A stretch of 64,000 nt of DNA. Source: Campylobacter concisus. GTDB taxonomy: Bacteria > Campylobacterota > Campylobacteria > Campylobacterales > Campylobacteraceae. The notes beneath the pieces were generated by a model that saw only the letters and a program-made list of their open reading frames with translations, ran no database searches and was not told the origin of the DNA. Below are positions 27,481 through 37,025 of this stretch, one piece after another (positions within the stretch are counted from its first letter, which is position 1; every line of letters begins with the position of its first letter). The DNA is taken from the NCBI RefSeq assembly GCF_002913225.1, contig NZ_PPAW01000047.1:27023-91022 (forward strand). Reading direction: 5' to 3'. Position numbers and translations under genes: made by a program.

Positions 27481-29391
27481 ATGCCAGGTGACGAATCGCA
27501 AAAAAAGCACTTTAGTATGGTTAAAACCGTCACTTTGGTCGTGGTTTTGCTTTTTGCTTTCTTTGTAATTGAAAATTTAACTGTCTATTCATATAAATAC
27601 AATAACGCGCTCTCTACAAACAACTTTGGCCTCAAAAAAAAGACCGAGTATCTAACATCTCAATATGTAAATTATCTTAAAAATATAAGTAAATTTAATA
27701 TTATAGATTTTCAAAATTATATAACCGACAACGCTGTTGGCGATGTCTTTTTGCTAAAAGAAAATGGCAAAAACGGCTTTAAGATAGAGGCCTCTTCAAA
27801 CAAAAGCCTCGTAAATAAAGACTACGAAGACAAGAGCTGTGGCGACATCTACTCGCATGATTTTCAAAAGGATTATTTTTGGGCTGAAATTTTGCCAGAA
27901 AACAGCGCCAAAGTATGTATGTTTGTCGCCGTGAACGACTATATTTTAGGCTTTAAAGCGCATATCGATCAAAGGATAACTGGCACTAGCGATGAATTTT
28001 ATTTTCAGTGGCTGATGAAAAACATGGCTGTCACTTTGATCTTAAGCTCGATTGGTCTATTTTTAGGGCTTGCGGTCTGTCTTTGGTTTGTATTTAAGTA
28101 TCTAAACATCAAATTTGACTATCTAAAAGTAAAAGAAGAGAGCACTACTAAGATCGCCCAGCTACAAGAGAAGCTATATATCGATCCGATGACAGGGCTT
28201 TTTAACAAGGCAGCACTCATAAAAGATGTGAGCGAGTATAAATATCCAAAAGTGATACTTATGGATATCGATGATTTTGGCAAGATGAACGACTACTACG
28301 GCAAATACGTTTGCGATCAGATCTTAAAACAGATGGCTAATCTCATCAAAGAATTTGCAAAAAATGAGAATATGAAGGCTTATTGTATCGAGGCGGACAG
28401 ATTTGCTTTGGTCGAAGATAATAACGACTTTATCGACAGATACGAGGAGCTAGCTGAAAATTTACTAGATATCTTTAAAGGCAGGATGCTTAGCATAAAA
28501 GATGAAAATGGCGTAGAGGTCGATGATATAGAAATTCACAACACCATAGGCTTTGCGCTTGATAGCGATCAGACTTTAAGAAAGGCAACCATCGCGCTAA
28601 AATCAGCCAAAACGCTTGATAAAGACTATGTTTGCTACTTTAAAGGGCTAAGTCAAAAAGATGAATACGCAAATCAGATCGAGCGCTCAAAGCTGATCCA
28701 AAACGCTACGATAAACGATAACATCGTGCCGTATTTTCAGCCGATATTTGACGAGAAAAAGATCCCTATAAAATATGAATGCTTAATAAGAATTTTAGAC
28801 CGCGACGATGTCATCTCGCCAAGCGTATTTTTGGATATCTCAAAGCGTATCAAGCGTTACGCAGACCTTGAAAAACAGCTCATTAAAAAGTGCTTTGAGC
28901 ACCTCACTGAAGATCCAAATTTGGTTCTTTCTATAAATTTAAGCAGCCGAGATATGATAGATGGCGACGTTAGCGCACTTGTTTTAAATTTACTAAACAA
29001 GCACAATGTCGCTGGCAGGATAGTCTTTGAGATAGTCGAAGACGAGGAGCTAAAGAGCGCTGAGCGCGTCTCAGTCTTTGTTGAGCGTGCAAAGAGCATG
29101 GGCGCTATGATAGCGATCGACGACTTTGGCTCTGGCTACTCAAATTTCTCTTACATCATAAAGATCAAGCCAGACTACGTGAAGATCGATGGCTCTATCA
29201 TCAAAGATATCGATATCAATAAAGACTCATACGCTATCGCAAGCGCGATCGTGGCATTTGCAAAGGATCTTGGCATAAAAACGATCGCGGAGTATGTTCA
29301 TTCTAAAGAAATCTTTAACGTCTGTAAGGAGATAGGCATCGACGAATTCCAGGGATTTTACTTGGGAATTCCTTCTAAAAAGGCGTTTTAG
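27481..29391 (+). CDS. membrane GGDEF/EAL protein with periplasmic domain, LapD-like layout
   Basis: A 636-residue protein: short cytoplasmic start, membrane helix (about 13-32), periplasmic domain of about 150 residues with two cysteines (in KSCGD and AKVCMF), second helix (about 184-207), linker, degenerate GGDEF domain (about 225-400; EADRF instead of GGDEF near 303) and EAL domain (about 415-630). The EAL signature reads ECLIR (about 433), yet the other metal and catalytic positions look intact: N in SINLSS, E in EIVEDEE, DD in [10 protein letters not shown] in VKIDG, E in IAEYV and Q in FQGFYLG. It may be an active phosphodiesterase or a c-di-GMP receptor. The topology equals that of LapD, the receptor that controls LapG and LapA-type adhesins. 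The stop overlaps the dapE GTG. Confidence 0.85.
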   Translation: MPGDESQKKHFSMVKTVTLVVVLLFAFFVIENLTVYSYKYNNALSTNNFGLKKKTEYLTSQYVNYLKNISKFNIIDFQNYITDNAVGDVFLLKENGKNGFKIEASSNKSLVNKDYEDKSCGDIYSHDFQKDYFWAEILPENSAKVCMFVAVNDYILGFKAHIDQRITGTSDEFYFQWLMKNMAVTLILSSIGLFLGLAVCLWFVFKYLNIKFDYLKVKEESTTKIAQLQEKLYIDPMTGLFNKAALIKDVSEYKYPKVILMDIDDFGKMNDYYGKYVCDQILKQMANLIKEFAKNENMKAYCIEADRFALVEDNNDFIDRYEELAENLLDIFKGRMLSIKDENGVEVDDIEIHNTIGFALDSDQTLRKATIALKSAKTLDKDYVCYFKGLSQKDEYANQIERSKLIQNATINDNIVPYFQPIFDEKKIPIKYECLIRILDRDDVISPSVFLDISKRIKRYADLEKQLIKKCFEHLTEDPNLVLSINLSSRDMIDGDVSALVLNLLNKHNVAGRIVFEIVEDEELKSAERVSVFVERAKSMGAMIAIDDFGSGYSNFSYIIKIKPDYVKIDGSIIKDIDINKDSYAIASAIVAFAKDLGIKTIAEYVHSKEIFNVCKEIGIDEFQGFYLGIPSKKAF

Positions 29392-30482
29392 TGGTAGTTG
29401 GCTTTTTAAAAGAGCTTTTAAGCTTTCGTTCTATCACGCCAGATGATGCAGGCAGCTTGGAGTTTATCGCTAAATTTTTGCCTGATTTTGAGGCTAAATT
29501 TATAGAAAAAAATGGCACAAAAAATCTCATACTTTCTAAAATTTATGGAGACGGCGAACATCTAGCCTTTGCAGGACACGTTGATGTCGTGCCTCCAGGA
29601 GATGGCTGGGAGAGCGAGCCATTTACCCCACTAGAAAAAGATGGCTATATCTACGCAAGGGGTGCTCAGGATATGAAAAGTGGCGTGGCTGCCTTTGTTT
29701 GTGCTGCTAAAGAGGCTAAATTTGATGGCAAGTTAAGCCTCATCTTAACAAGTGACGAAGAGGGCGATGGCACTTATGGCACACCTTTGGCACTTGAATA
29801 TCTGCGAGAGATAGGGGATCTGCCCAAATTTTGCGTCGTGGCTGAGCCAACTTGTGATAAGAAATTTGGCGATAGCATAAAGGTCGGCAGACGTGGCTCG
29901 ATAAATGGTAAGATCGTGATAAAGGGTGTTCAAGGCCACGTGGCGTATCCAGAAAAATGCGTAAATCCAGTAAATTTGATAGCCCCACTTTTAAGCAAGA
30001 TAGCTGATCACGATATGGACGGCGGGAGCGAGTTTTTTAGCCCAAGTAAGATCGTAGTGACGGACATTCGTGGCGGCATGCAGGTTTGCAACGTCACGCC
30101 AAGCGAGCTTAGCATAATGTTTAACATTAGAAACTCAAATTTAACTGACGCAAATGACGTCGAAAGCTATCTTAGAAGCGTTTTAGATGGGCTTAGCTAC
30201 GAGCTAAGTGTAAAGCAAAGCTCGAAGAGATTTTTAACGAACAAAGATAGCAAGATCGTAAAAAATTTAATGGCATCTGTTACAAAGATCACTGGTGTTA
30301 CGCCACTTTTAAACACAAAGGGCGGTACGAGCGATGCAAGGCATTTTGCTGAATTTGGCGTAGATGCGATAGAATTTGGCGTCATAAATGACCGCATACA
30401 CGCCAAAAACGAACGAGTTAGCGTTGATGAAATAAATAAACTTTATGAAGTTTTTAAAGACCTCATAGAAAATTTTTATTAA
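29391..30482 (+). CDS. dapE: succinyl-diaminopimelate desuccinylase
   Basis: Removes the succinyl group in the lysine/meso-diaminopimelate pathway, needed for the cell wall. M20 metallopeptidase of 363 residues with zinc ligands visible in [15 protein letters not shown] (His, about 64), [11 protein letters not shown] (Asp, about 97), [12 protein letters not shown] (catalytic Glu and ligand Glu, about 126-128), EPTCD (about 156) and the C-terminal NDRIHAKNE histidine. The start is GTG overlapping the stop of the GGDEF/EAL gene by one base. Confidence 0.94.
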   Translation: MVVGFLKELLSFRSITPDDAGSLEFIAKFLPDFEAKFIEKNGTKNLILSKIYGDGEHLAFAGHVDVVPPGDGWESEPFTPLEKDGYIYARGAQDMKSGVAAFVCAAKEAKFDGKLSLILTSDEEGDGTYGTPLALEYLREIGDLPKFCVVAEPTCDKKFGDSIKVGRRGSINGKIVIKGVQGHVAYPEKCVNPVNLIAPLLSKIADHDMDGGSEFFSPSKIVVTDIRGGMQVCNVTPSELSIMFNIRNSNLTDANDVESYLRSVLDGLSYELSVKQSSKRFLTNKDSKIVKNLMASVTKITGVTPLLNTKGGTSDARHFAEFGVDAIEFGVINDRIHAKNERVSVDEINKLYEVFKDLIENFY

Positions 30483-30509
30483 TCTCTTTTTTATTAAATA
30501 GTTAAATTT

Positions 30510-30557
30510 AAACGCCATTGCTAGTGTTTTGTTGGCTTGTTTGCTGGCGTTTTTGTA
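30510..30557 (+). terminator. terminator after dapE
   Basis: AAACGCCA / TGGCGTTT stem (30510-30517 and 30545-30552) with a 27-nt loop, continued by T residues. It lies 28 nt after the dapE stop. Confidence 0.55.
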
Positions 30558-30567
30558 GGGCGAACTT

Positions 30568-30862
30568 TTAAGAAAAATGGCTACATTTTGCCTGAGAGCA
30601 AAACTGCTTCATTATATAGACCATGCTTATTACCGCAACCACTGCTAAAATGGTGATCGTTATTATTAGAAGCGTCTGTTTGTCAGGATTTGAGCCTAGA
30701 AAATAGCCAACTCCAAGTAAAACAGCACACCAAGCCCTAGCGCCAAGTGTGGTAAATAGGCAAAACTAAAAATATTCATCTTAGCAAGCCCAGCTGGCAG
30801 GCTGATATACTACGAATTTCAGAGATTAGGCGCGAGTTATACCTGCAAATTTGCCGTATTTT
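30568..30862 (-). pseudogene. DedA-family membrane protein, C-terminal remnant
   Basis: On the minus strand, pieces of a DedA-family protein can be read in three frames: KYGKFAGITRA, then YISLPAGLAKMNIFSFAY, then TTLGARAWCAVLLGVGYFLG and a final hydrophobic helix ending at a stop at 30568. At least two frameshifts and in-frame stops interrupt it and no N-terminal half is present. DedA proteins are polytopic membrane proteins linked to lipid flipping. This copy is dead, and its upstream edge abuts the YedE-like remnant at about 30863. Confidence 0.78.
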
Positions 30863-30864
30863 AG

Positions 30865-31143
30865 ATGATCTCACACCCAAAAAGTAGCAAAGATACTGCA
30901 AAAGCTATCGGATTTTTGCCACTGATCATTGCTATTTTACTTTTACTAACACTTATCTTTGGTCTAAAACTTGGCGAAAATGGCGCGTTATTTAGCTCAG
31001 AAAAAGGTCCAGGCTCACAGCATGCAAATTTATTTATCTCGCTTATTTGCGCCATCATCATCGGCGCATTTATGCAAAGAAGTAAATTTTGCTCAGTGGG
31101 AGCTATCAGTAAAATTTTCGAGTTACGTTGGATTTTTCACTAA
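30865..31143 (+). pseudogene. YeeE/YedE-type transporter remnant
   Basis: A 92-residue open frame with two membrane helices, the GPGSQHA motif and QRSKFCSVGAIS, which is the hallmark cysteine motif of YeeE/YedE transporters (sulfur or selenium species). Full proteins have 300-400 residues; here the frame starts directly after a stop codon and loses similarity after SKIF, so both ends are missing. A relative, FdhT, supports formate dehydrogenase in C. jejuni, which matters given the selenocysteine enzyme in this window, but this fragment cannot be functional. From 31144 to 31209 I see nothing. Confidence 0.72.
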
Positions 31144-31209
31144 AATCGTAATTAAATTTGACTGCTTTTGCAGGTTTTTGCTTATAAAGTTTGAAGTTAA
31201 ATTTTGAAG

Positions 31210-31237
31210 AAATTTAGCCACCAAAGTGGCTAAATTT
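31210..31237 (-). terminator. terminator of the SurA-like gene
   Basis: Perfect 12-bp stem AAATTTAGCCAC / GTGGCTAAATTT with a 4-nt loop, just after the stop codon of the minus-strand gene at 31242. Confidence 0.75.
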
Positions 31238-31241
31238 GAAG

Positions 31242-32072
31242 TTATCTTAGAATTTGAATTTTTGCTTTTGCGCGGAGTTTTTCGAAGTAATCACTCATTA
31301 ATTTTTCTTGCTCGCCTTGGTAAAGCTCGTTTATAACGTTATCTTTTACATCAGCAAAGCTTGGTGTGTATGAGCCGATCTTCTCTTTTACTAAAAACAT
31401 ATCAAAGCTATCAGGTCCTTGCAAAGGCTGTGTGTAGTCGCCGTTATTTGTGCTTGAGATGATCGCAGCAAGTCTTGGATCTATGCTTTGATAGTCCAAA
31501 CTGACCTCTTGTGTTTGCACGCCGTCTAGTAGCTTTGGACTTGTCTTTTGAGCCTCAAGTAGATCGGGGTCTTTTGCTCGATAAACTACGACTCTAGCGG
31601 TGCTAAAAACTTTAAATTTATCAGGATTAGCGTCAAAATACGCCTTTGCTTTTTGCTCGTTTATATTTTTGCCAGCCTCAGCAGCTATGCTTTTATAAAG
31701 TTTTTCTTGAAGCATCTTGTGCTCTAGGTTGTTTTTAAAATCCAAAAAGTCCATGCCTTGAGCTTGGATAGAGCTTCTAAATTGCGAATTTGTCATGCCA
31801 TTTTGCTTTGCGATCGCCTCGATCCTGTCGTTTAGCTCAAAAGGTGTCACGCTTAAATTTAAGTTTTTTATCTGCGCATCTTCAAGCCTATCTCTGATAA
31901 GCAAATTTAAAGCGTCCTGCTCTGTTGTCTTTAGCTGTTCCTTCAAGCTATAAACCTCGTAAAGCGTGATAGGCTCGTTCTCCACGATAGCTGCGATGCC
32001 GTTTATCATCTGAGCTGAATATAAATTTAAGGCACTTAACACGCCAGCAGCCAAAAAGAGCAATTTTTTCAT
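31242..32072 (-). CDS. SurA-like periplasmic chaperone / peptidyl-prolyl isomerase
   Basis: A 276-residue secreted protein with a signal peptide (about 1-20, ending LYSA) and a SurA-type N-terminal chaperone domain starting INGIAAIVENEPITLYEV, followed by a short isomerase-like segment (about 150-235) that lacks most parvulin active-site residues. It corresponds to the C. jejuni Cj1289 type, which I recall as a SurA-like chaperone beside gltX. It probably helps outer-membrane protein folding. The frame is open to 32117, but the ATG at 32072 begins the signal peptide (MKKLLFLAAG) with AAAGG upstream. It diverges from gltX. Confidence 0.85.
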   Translation of the reverse strand: MKKLLFLAAGVLSALNLYSAQMINGIAAIVENEPITLYEVYSLKEQLKTTEQDALNLLIRDRLEDAQIKNLNLSVTPFELNDRIEAIAKQNGMTNSQFRSSIQAQGMDFLDFKNNLEHKMLQEKLYKSIAAEAGKNINEQKAKAYFDANPDKFKVFSTARVVVYRAKDPDLLEAQKTSPKLLDGVQTQEVSLDYQSIDPRLAAIISSTNNGDYTQPLQGPDSFDMFLVKEKIGSYTPSFADVKDNVINELYQGEQEKLMSDYFEKLRAKAKIQILR

Positions 32073-32142
32073 AATGAAACCTTTATTTAAGTATTTAGTA
32101 AATATAATTTTGGGCAATTATAACATAAAAATAAGGCACAAA

Positions 32143-33522
32143 ATGATAGTTACTAGATTTGCTCCGTCGCCTACTGGATACCTACATATAGGCGGACTTA
32201 GGACAGCTCTTTATAATTATTTATACGCAAGAGCTAACAATGGAAAATTTCTGCTACGCATCGAAGATACTGACTTAAAACGAAACTCAGAAGAAGCCAC
32301 ACAAGCGATAAAAGAGGCATTTGCTTGGTGTAAGCTAGATCACGACGGCGAAGTGACCTATCAGTCAAAGAGATTTGATCTTTACAAAGAGTACGTTAAA
32401 AAGCTGCTTGATGAGGGCAAAGCCTACAAATGCTACATGAGCAAAGAGGAGCTTGAGGAGCTTAGAGCTAGTCAAGAGGCTAGAAAAGAGCGCCCAAAAT
32501 ATGATAATAGATATAGAGATTTTACCGGCACGCCTCCAGCTGGCATCGAGCCAGTCATCCGTATAAAAGCTCCGCTTAGCGGCGAGATCGTCATACATGA
32601 CGGCATAAAGGGCGAGGTTAAATTTAAGGTTGAAGATATCTTAGACGACTTCATCATCGCAAGAAGCGACGGCACGCCAACATATAACTTCACAGTTGTG
32701 ATAGACGATGCGCTAATGGGCGTCACAGACGTTATTCGCGGCGATGACCACCTATCAAATACCCCAAAACAGATCGTTCTTTACGAGGCACTTGGCTTTA
32801 AGGTGCCAAAATTTTATCACGTCGCTATGATAAACGGCGAGGACGGCAAAAAGCTTAGCAAAAGGCATGGCGCGACTGACGTTATGGAGTATAAAAAGAT
32901 GGGCTACTTGCCTGAAGCGCTCTTAAATTTTCTCGTTCGTCTTGGCTGGAGCCACGGTGATGATGAGATTTTTACTATCGAGGATATGCTTAAATACTTT
33001 AATCCAAACGATATCAACAAAAGTTCAAGCACCTACAACGCTCAAAAGCTTGACTGGCTAAATTCTCACTATATCAAGACCTTACCTTACGAGAGATTAG
33101 CGCACGATATGCTCGAGTTTGGCGTGGATTTTAAGGCTTTGGTAAAGGGCGAGCTACTGCTAAATTCGCTCCGTGAGAGATCAAAGACGCTAATTGAAAT
33201 GGCAAACAGCGCAAATGCAATCATAAACGCTCCAAAAAGCTACGATGAGAAAGCTTGGGCTAAATTTATAAATGAAAATAGCAAAGAAATTTTGGCGAAA
33301 TTTGCTCAAATTTTAGACCGCGACCTTGACGCAAAGGGCTACGAGGAGCTAACTAATAAATTTTTAGAGCAAAATGGCTTAAAACTAAAAGACCTAGCTC
33401 AGGCTCTAAGGATAGCGCTAACTGGCTCAAGCGTGAGCCCAAGTATCTTTGAGGTGCTTGAAGTAGTAGGCAGCAGCGAGATCAAAAACAGAATACAAAA
33501 TTTATTAAAGGAAGAGAAATGA
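32143..33522 (+). CDS. gltX: glutamate-tRNA ligase
   Basis: Class I synthetase that charges glutamate; 459 residues. HIGH-type motif in [16 protein letters not shown] (about 10-25), KMSKS-type motif [11 protein letters not shown] (about 240), and the [11 protein letters not shown] segment are normal. The frame extends upstream to 32074, but the ATG at 32143 with AAGG before it begins the family-typical [10 protein letters not shown]. Campylobacters carry two gltX paralogues, one of which may charge tRNA-Gln for GatCAB; only one is here and which type it is cannot be told by eye. Confidence 0.93.
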   Translation: MIVTRFAPSPTGYLHIGGLRTALYNYLYARANNGKFLLRIEDTDLKRNSEEATQAIKEAFAWCKLDHDGEVTYQSKRFDLYKEYVKKLLDEGKAYKCYMSKEELEELRASQEARKERPKYDNRYRDFTGTPPAGIEPVIRIKAPLSGEIVIHDGIKGEVKFKVEDILDDFIIARSDGTPTYNFTVVIDDALMGVTDVIRGDDHLSNTPKQIVLYEALGFKVPKFYHVAMINGEDGKKLSKRHGATDVMEYKKMGYLPEALLNFLVRLGWSHGDDEIFTIEDMLKYFNPNDINKSSSTYNAQKLDWLNSHYIKTLPYERLAHDMLEFGVDFKALVKGELLLNSLRERSKTLIEMANSANAIINAPKSYDEKAWAKFINENSKEILAKFAQILDRDLDAKGYEELTNKFLEQNGLKLKDLAQALRIALTGSSVSPSIFEVLEVVGSSEIKNRIQNLLKEEK

Positions 33523-34772
33523 CACATGTAACTAAAGAAGAGGCACTAAACTACCACATCGGCGGTAAGATCGAGATCAGGGTAAAGACACCTTGCGAGA
33601 CTTCAAGAGACCTTTCGATGGCCTATACACCAGGCGTTGCAGAGCCTTGTAAAGAGATAGAGGCTGACAATGAACTAGCTTATAAATATACAAATAAGGC
33701 AAATTTAGTAGCTGTCATCACCGATGGCACGGCTGTTCTTGGACTTGGCGATATCGGCGCTATCGCTGGTAAGCCAGTTATGGAGGGCAAGGCGGTGCTA
33801 TTTAAGAAATTTGCAAACGTTGATGCCTTTGACATCGAGCTAGATGAGCATGATCCTGATAAGATCGTTGAGATTTGCAAGGCTCTTGCTCCGACATTTG
33901 GTGGTATAAATTTAGAAGATATCCGCGCTCCAAAGTGCTTTGAGATCGAAAGAAAGCTTCAAGAAGCAGTCGATATCCCTGTAATGCACGATGATCAGCA
34001 CGGCACAGCGATGATAACAAGCGCTGGCATTATAAATGCGATGGAAATTTCTGGCAAAGATATATCTAAGATAAAGATCGTAGTTAGCGGCGCAGGTGCA
34101 GCTGGCATCGCTTGCGCAAAGATGTATAAAGCACTTGGCGCAAAACACATCGTGATGATAGATAGCAAAGGTGTTATCCACTCAAAAAGAACAGACCTAA
34201 CTCCAGAAAAGGTTGAATTTGCGCTTGAGACTGAGGATAGGACACTAGCTGATGCGATGAAAGGCGCTGATATGTTTTTAGGTCTTTCTAAGCCTGGCGT
34301 TGTGACAAAAGAGATGGTTGCGTCGATGAACAAAGAGCCTATCATCTTTGCTTTGGCAAACCCAGTGCCTGAAATCTTCCCAGAGGACGTCGTAGCTGTA
34401 AGAGATGACGTTATGATGGGCACAGGCAGAAGCGACTATCCTAACCAAGTAAATAACGTTTTGGGCTTTCCATTTATCTTTAGAGGCGCGCTTGATGTTA
34501 GGGCTAAAAAGATCACTGAAAATATGAAAATGGCTGCAGCTAGAGCGCTTGCACAGCTTGCAAAAGAGCCAGTGCCAGCTGAAGTTTTAAAAGCAAGTGG
34601 CGTTAGCGAGCTAAAATTTGGCAAAGAGTACATCATCCCAAAACCATTTGACAAGCGCGTGCTAACGGCGGTCGCTCCAGCAGTTGCAAAAGCTGCAGTT
34701 GAAGATGGCGTAGCGAGAGTAAAAGATTTTGATGTTGAGGCTTACAAAGCCAAACTTGCAAAAGGTTTTTAA
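33519..34772 (+). CDS. maeB: malate dehydrogenase, oxaloacetate-decarboxylating (malic enzyme)
   Basis: Converts malate to pyruvate and CO2 with NAD(P). The 417-residue protein has the malic enzyme N-terminal domain ([43 protein letters not shown]), the [10 protein letters not shown] metal-site region and the dinucleotide loop [16 protein letters not shown] (about 185-200). It lacks the C-terminal phosphotransacetylase-like domain of E. coli MaeB. ATGA overlap with gltX and the same gene order in C. jejuni indicate cotranscription. Confidence 0.93.
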   Translation: MTHVTKEEALNYHIGGKIEIRVKTPCETSRDLSMAYTPGVAEPCKEIEADNELAYKYTNKANLVAVITDGTAVLGLGDIGAIAGKPVMEGKAVLFKKFANVDAFDIELDEHDPDKIVEICKALAPTFGGINLEDIRAPKCFEIERKLQEAVDIPVMHDDQHGTAMITSAGIINAMEISGKDISKIKIVVSGAGAAGIACAKMYKALGAKHIVMIDSKGVIHSKRTDLTPEKVEFALETEDRTLADAMKGADMFLGLSKPGVVTKEMVASMNKEPIIFALANPVPEIFPEDVVAVRDDVMMGTGRSDYPNQVNNVLGFPFIFRGALDVRAKKITENMKMAAARALAQLAKEPVPAEVLKASGVSELKFGKEYIIPKPFDKRVLTAVAPAVAKAAVEDGVARVKDFDVEAYKAKLAKGF

Positions 34773-34775
34773 TCA

Positions 34776-34802
34776 AATTTAGCCCAAATTTTGGGCTAAA
34801 TT
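34776..34802 (+). terminator. hairpin after maeB
   Basis: Perfect 10-bp stem AATTTAGCCC / GGGCTAAATT with a 7-nt loop, 3 nt after the maeB stop. There is no T run after it, so it may attenuate rather than fully terminate transcription toward upp. Confidence 0.5.
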
Positions 34803-34862
34803 CTCCTCTTGGCATTTTGTAAAAGACAAACCTTGTAAAAACAGTAAATTTAAGGACAAAAA

Positions 34863-35489
34863 ATGCAAAACGTGAAGCTCATCTCACACCCATTGATCGA
34901 GCATAAATTAACAATCTTACGTGATAAAAACACCCAGCCTTTTCAGTTTCGGATGCTAGTTGATGAGATCAGCTACCTTATGATCTTTGAGGCGACTAGA
35001 AATTTAAAAGTAAAAGATGTCAAAGTCCAAACACCAGTTGCGGTGGCAGACGCAAAAAGGCTCACTACAAAGGTGATGATATGCCCTATCTTAAGGGCTG
35101 CGCTTGGCATGCTTGATAGCGTCTTTACTATCATCCCAGACGCGAGTGTTGGCTTTTTGGGCTTTCAGCGAAACGAGGAGACAGCGCAGGCTGAGTTTTT
35201 CTACGCAAAGCTTCCAAAAGACGCAAAAGAGCGCATGGCTATCATCATCGATCCTATGTTTGCAACTGGCGGCACGGCGATAGATGCGGTCAAATTCTTG
35301 CGTGAAAAAGGCGTTAAAGAGATCAAATTTATCTCCATCATCGCTGCACCTGAAGGGTTAAAGAGATTTAGCGAAATTTACCCAGACGTTGAGGTCTATA
35401 CGGCATCGATCGATGAGAAACTAAATGAGAAAAACTACATCGTTCCAGGTCTTGGTGATGCTGGCGATAGAGTTTTTAACACTCTTTAA
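34863..35489 (+). CDS. upp: uracil phosphoribosyltransferase
   Basis: Salvages uracil to UMP with PRPP. The 208-residue protein contains the PRPP loop IIDPMFATGGTAIDAV (about 133-148), the CPILRAALGMLD segment and the C-terminal uracil-binding YIVPGLGDAGDR. Full length. TTAAGGAC precedes the ATG. It starts a tight string with the barnase and barstar genes. Confidence 0.95.
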   Translation: MQNVKLISHPLIEHKLTILRDKNTQPFQFRMLVDEISYLMIFEATRNLKVKDVKVQTPVAVADAKRLTTKVMICPILRAALGMLDSVFTIIPDASVGFLGFQRNEETAQAEFFYAKLPKDAKERMAIIIDPMFATGGTAIDAVKFLREKGVKEIKFISIIAAPEGLKRFSEIYPDVEVYTASIDEKLNEKNYIVPGLGDAGDRVFNTL

Positions 35490-35498
35490 GGGCTAAAT

Positions 35499-36005
35499 TT
35501 GAACAAAAGACTTTTGCCGGCCTTAGTTGCCTTTATTATTGCCATCATCATCGGCACCTTCTTTTTTTCAAAAGAGGGCGGAGAGGCAAACAAAAACGCT
35601 CAAATTTTACTTGAGCAGCTAAACAAAGAGGGGCAAAAGAGCCAGAGCCTCGCAGAAAATGGCTCATACATATCAAAAGATGAGGTCGCACTTTATATCT
35701 ACAAATTTAACAAGCTGCCAAAAAATTTCATAACTAAAAAAGAGGCAATGGCTCTTGGCTGGGACGCAAAAAGCGGAAATTTATGGCAGATAAGCGGCGG
35801 CAAAAGCATCGGTGGAGATAGATTTTCAAACCGAGAAAAGAGGCTGCCTGAGGCTGATGGTAGAAAGTGGTTTGAGTGCGATGTAAATTATAATGGTGGC
35901 AGGCGCGGCGCTGAGAGAATTTTATATTCAAACGACGGGCTTATCTACTACACGCCTGATCACTACGAGCATTTTTACCTGCTTTATGAGAAGAGGATGC
36001 AATGA
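35499..36005 (+). CDS. barnase-family ribonuclease with N-terminal membrane/signal segment
   Basis: A 168-residue guanyl-preferring RNase of the barnase (microbial N1/T1) family. Residues 60-165 align throughout with Bacillus amyloliquefaciens barnase: KLPKNFITKKEAMALGW, GKSIGGDRFSNRE, DVNYNGGRRGAERILYSND and TPDHYEHF. The catalytic Glu (in WFECDVNY), Arg (in RILYS) and His (in DHYE), matching E73, R87 and H102 of barnase, are all present, so it should be active. Residues 5-25 are strongly hydrophobic without a clear cleavage site, so the enzyme is exported or membrane-anchored, followed by a charged linker. It starts at TTG (35499) with AAGGG upstream. It overlaps the barstar gene by 4 nt (ATGA). 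Confidence 0.92.
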   Translation: MNKRLLPALVAFIIAIIIGTFFFSKEGGEANKNAQILLEQLNKEGQKSQSLAENGSYISKDEVALYIYKFNKLPKNFITKKEAMALGWDAKSGNLWQISGGKSIGGDRFSNREKRLPEADGRKWFECDVNYNGGRRGAERILYSNDGLIYYTPDHYEHFYLLYEKRMQ

Positions 36006-36274
36006 AAAGCGTGATCTTAGATGCAAAAAAGATGGTTGAAAAAGAGGAGATGTATGAGTATTTTGCTAAGAAATTTGACTTGCCAGAGTACTACGGCAAA
36101 AATTTAGACGCACTCTTTGACTGCCTTTGCGAGATAAATGAGCCAACGCTTATAAAGCTAAAAAATGAAAATGCTTTGGATAGTGCCACAAAAGAGAGCT
36201 TAACCCAGCTATTTTGCGACGTTTGCAACGAAAATGAGCTAGTTAAATTTGAGCTTGTAAAAGATAAAAAATGA
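36002..36274 (+). CDS. barstar-family ribonuclease inhibitor
   Basis: A 90-residue cytoplasmic barstar homologue that should bind and block the adjacent RNase. The inhibitor helix and loop LPEYYGKNLDALFDCL match barstar LPEYYGENLDALWDCL almost exactly, preserving the tyrosines and the two aspartates (D35 and D39 in barstar) that fill the RNase active site; the tryptophan is replaced by phenylalanine. ATGA overlaps on both sides (with the RNase gene and with mqnA) indicate translational coupling in an operon with mqnA. Confidence 0.92.
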   Translation: MKSVILDAKKMVEKEEMYEYFAKKFDLPEYYGKNLDALFDCLCEINEPTLIKLKNENALDSATKESLTQLFCDVCNENELVKFELVKDKK

Positions 36275-36954
36275 TATTTGGAAAGATTGATTATCTAAAT
36301 TTACTCCCATTTCACGTTTTTTTAAAATCAGCCCCACTAAGCTCTCAGATAAAAAAGGCGATCGAGTTTAAAAAGGGCGTGCCAAGCAAGCTAAATAGAG
36401 CCCTAAATGCTAGAAAGATCGACGCTGCGGTGATCTCAAGCATAGCTAGCAAAAAGGCAAATTTAAAGAAGCTAAATTTTGGAATAGTCGCCAAAAAAGA
36501 TGTCAAAAGCGTGCTTGTGCGCAAAAACTCAGCCCCAAAGCCAGATCCTGCCTCAGCTAGCTCAAACGCCCTAGCCAAGGTGCTTAAGCTAAATGGCGAG
36601 GTGATCATAGGCGACAGGGCGCTAAAGGCATACTTAAGCGAGGGCAAAGAGTGCTTTTACGACCTTGGTCAAATTTGGCACGAAAAGACAAATTTGCCCT
36701 TTGTTTTTGGTAGATTTTCTTACGTAAAAAACGGCTCATTTTACAAAAGACTTGTCGCAAAATTTCTACAAAAAAATGTAAAGATCCCAAATTATATCTT
36801 AGCCAAGTACGCTAAAAGCCGCGGCATAAGCGAGCAAGATATCAAGTGGTATTTGAAATTTATAAGCTACAAAATAGGCCCAAAAGAGCAAAAATCACTC
36901 CGCAAATTTTTTAAAGAGTATAGATTCTTAAAAGAGCCCAAACTCCAAGCCTAA
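36271..36954 (+). CDS. mqnA: chorismate dehydratase (futalosine pathway of menaquinone synthesis)
   Basis: First step of the futalosine menaquinone route: chorismate to 3-enolpyruvyl-benzoate. The 227-residue protein begins GKIDYLNLLPFHVFL and has the DAAVISSIAS segment, as in the MqnA/MqnD family (type 2 periplasmic-binding fold). Its length and its position next to upp match the C. jejuni homologue as I recall. The start overlaps the barstar stop (ATGA). Confidence 0.85.
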   Translation: MIFGKIDYLNLLPFHVFLKSAPLSSQIKKAIEFKKGVPSKLNRALNARKIDAAVISSIASKKANLKKLNFGIVAKKDVKSVLVRKNSAPKPDPASASSNALAKVLKLNGEVIIGDRALKAYLSEGKECFYDLGQIWHEKTNLPFVFGRFSYVKNGSFYKRLVAKFLQKNVKIPNYILAKYAKSRGISEQDIKWYLKFISYKIGPKEQKSLRKFFKEYRFLKEPKLQA

Positions 36955-37025
36955 TAACAACTAAATTTAATAATTATTTAATGTATTTAATTGTCTAATT
37001 ACGAGATATTAAATGAGGTAAAAAT

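Noticed and set aside
30865..31143. Intact 92-aa YedE-type gene
   Set aside because: Family members are three to four times longer; both ends of the similarity are cut and it abuts another remnant.
33802..34423. Minus-strand frames opposite maeB
   Set aside because: Shadows of a strongly recognised malic enzyme gene with no start signals.
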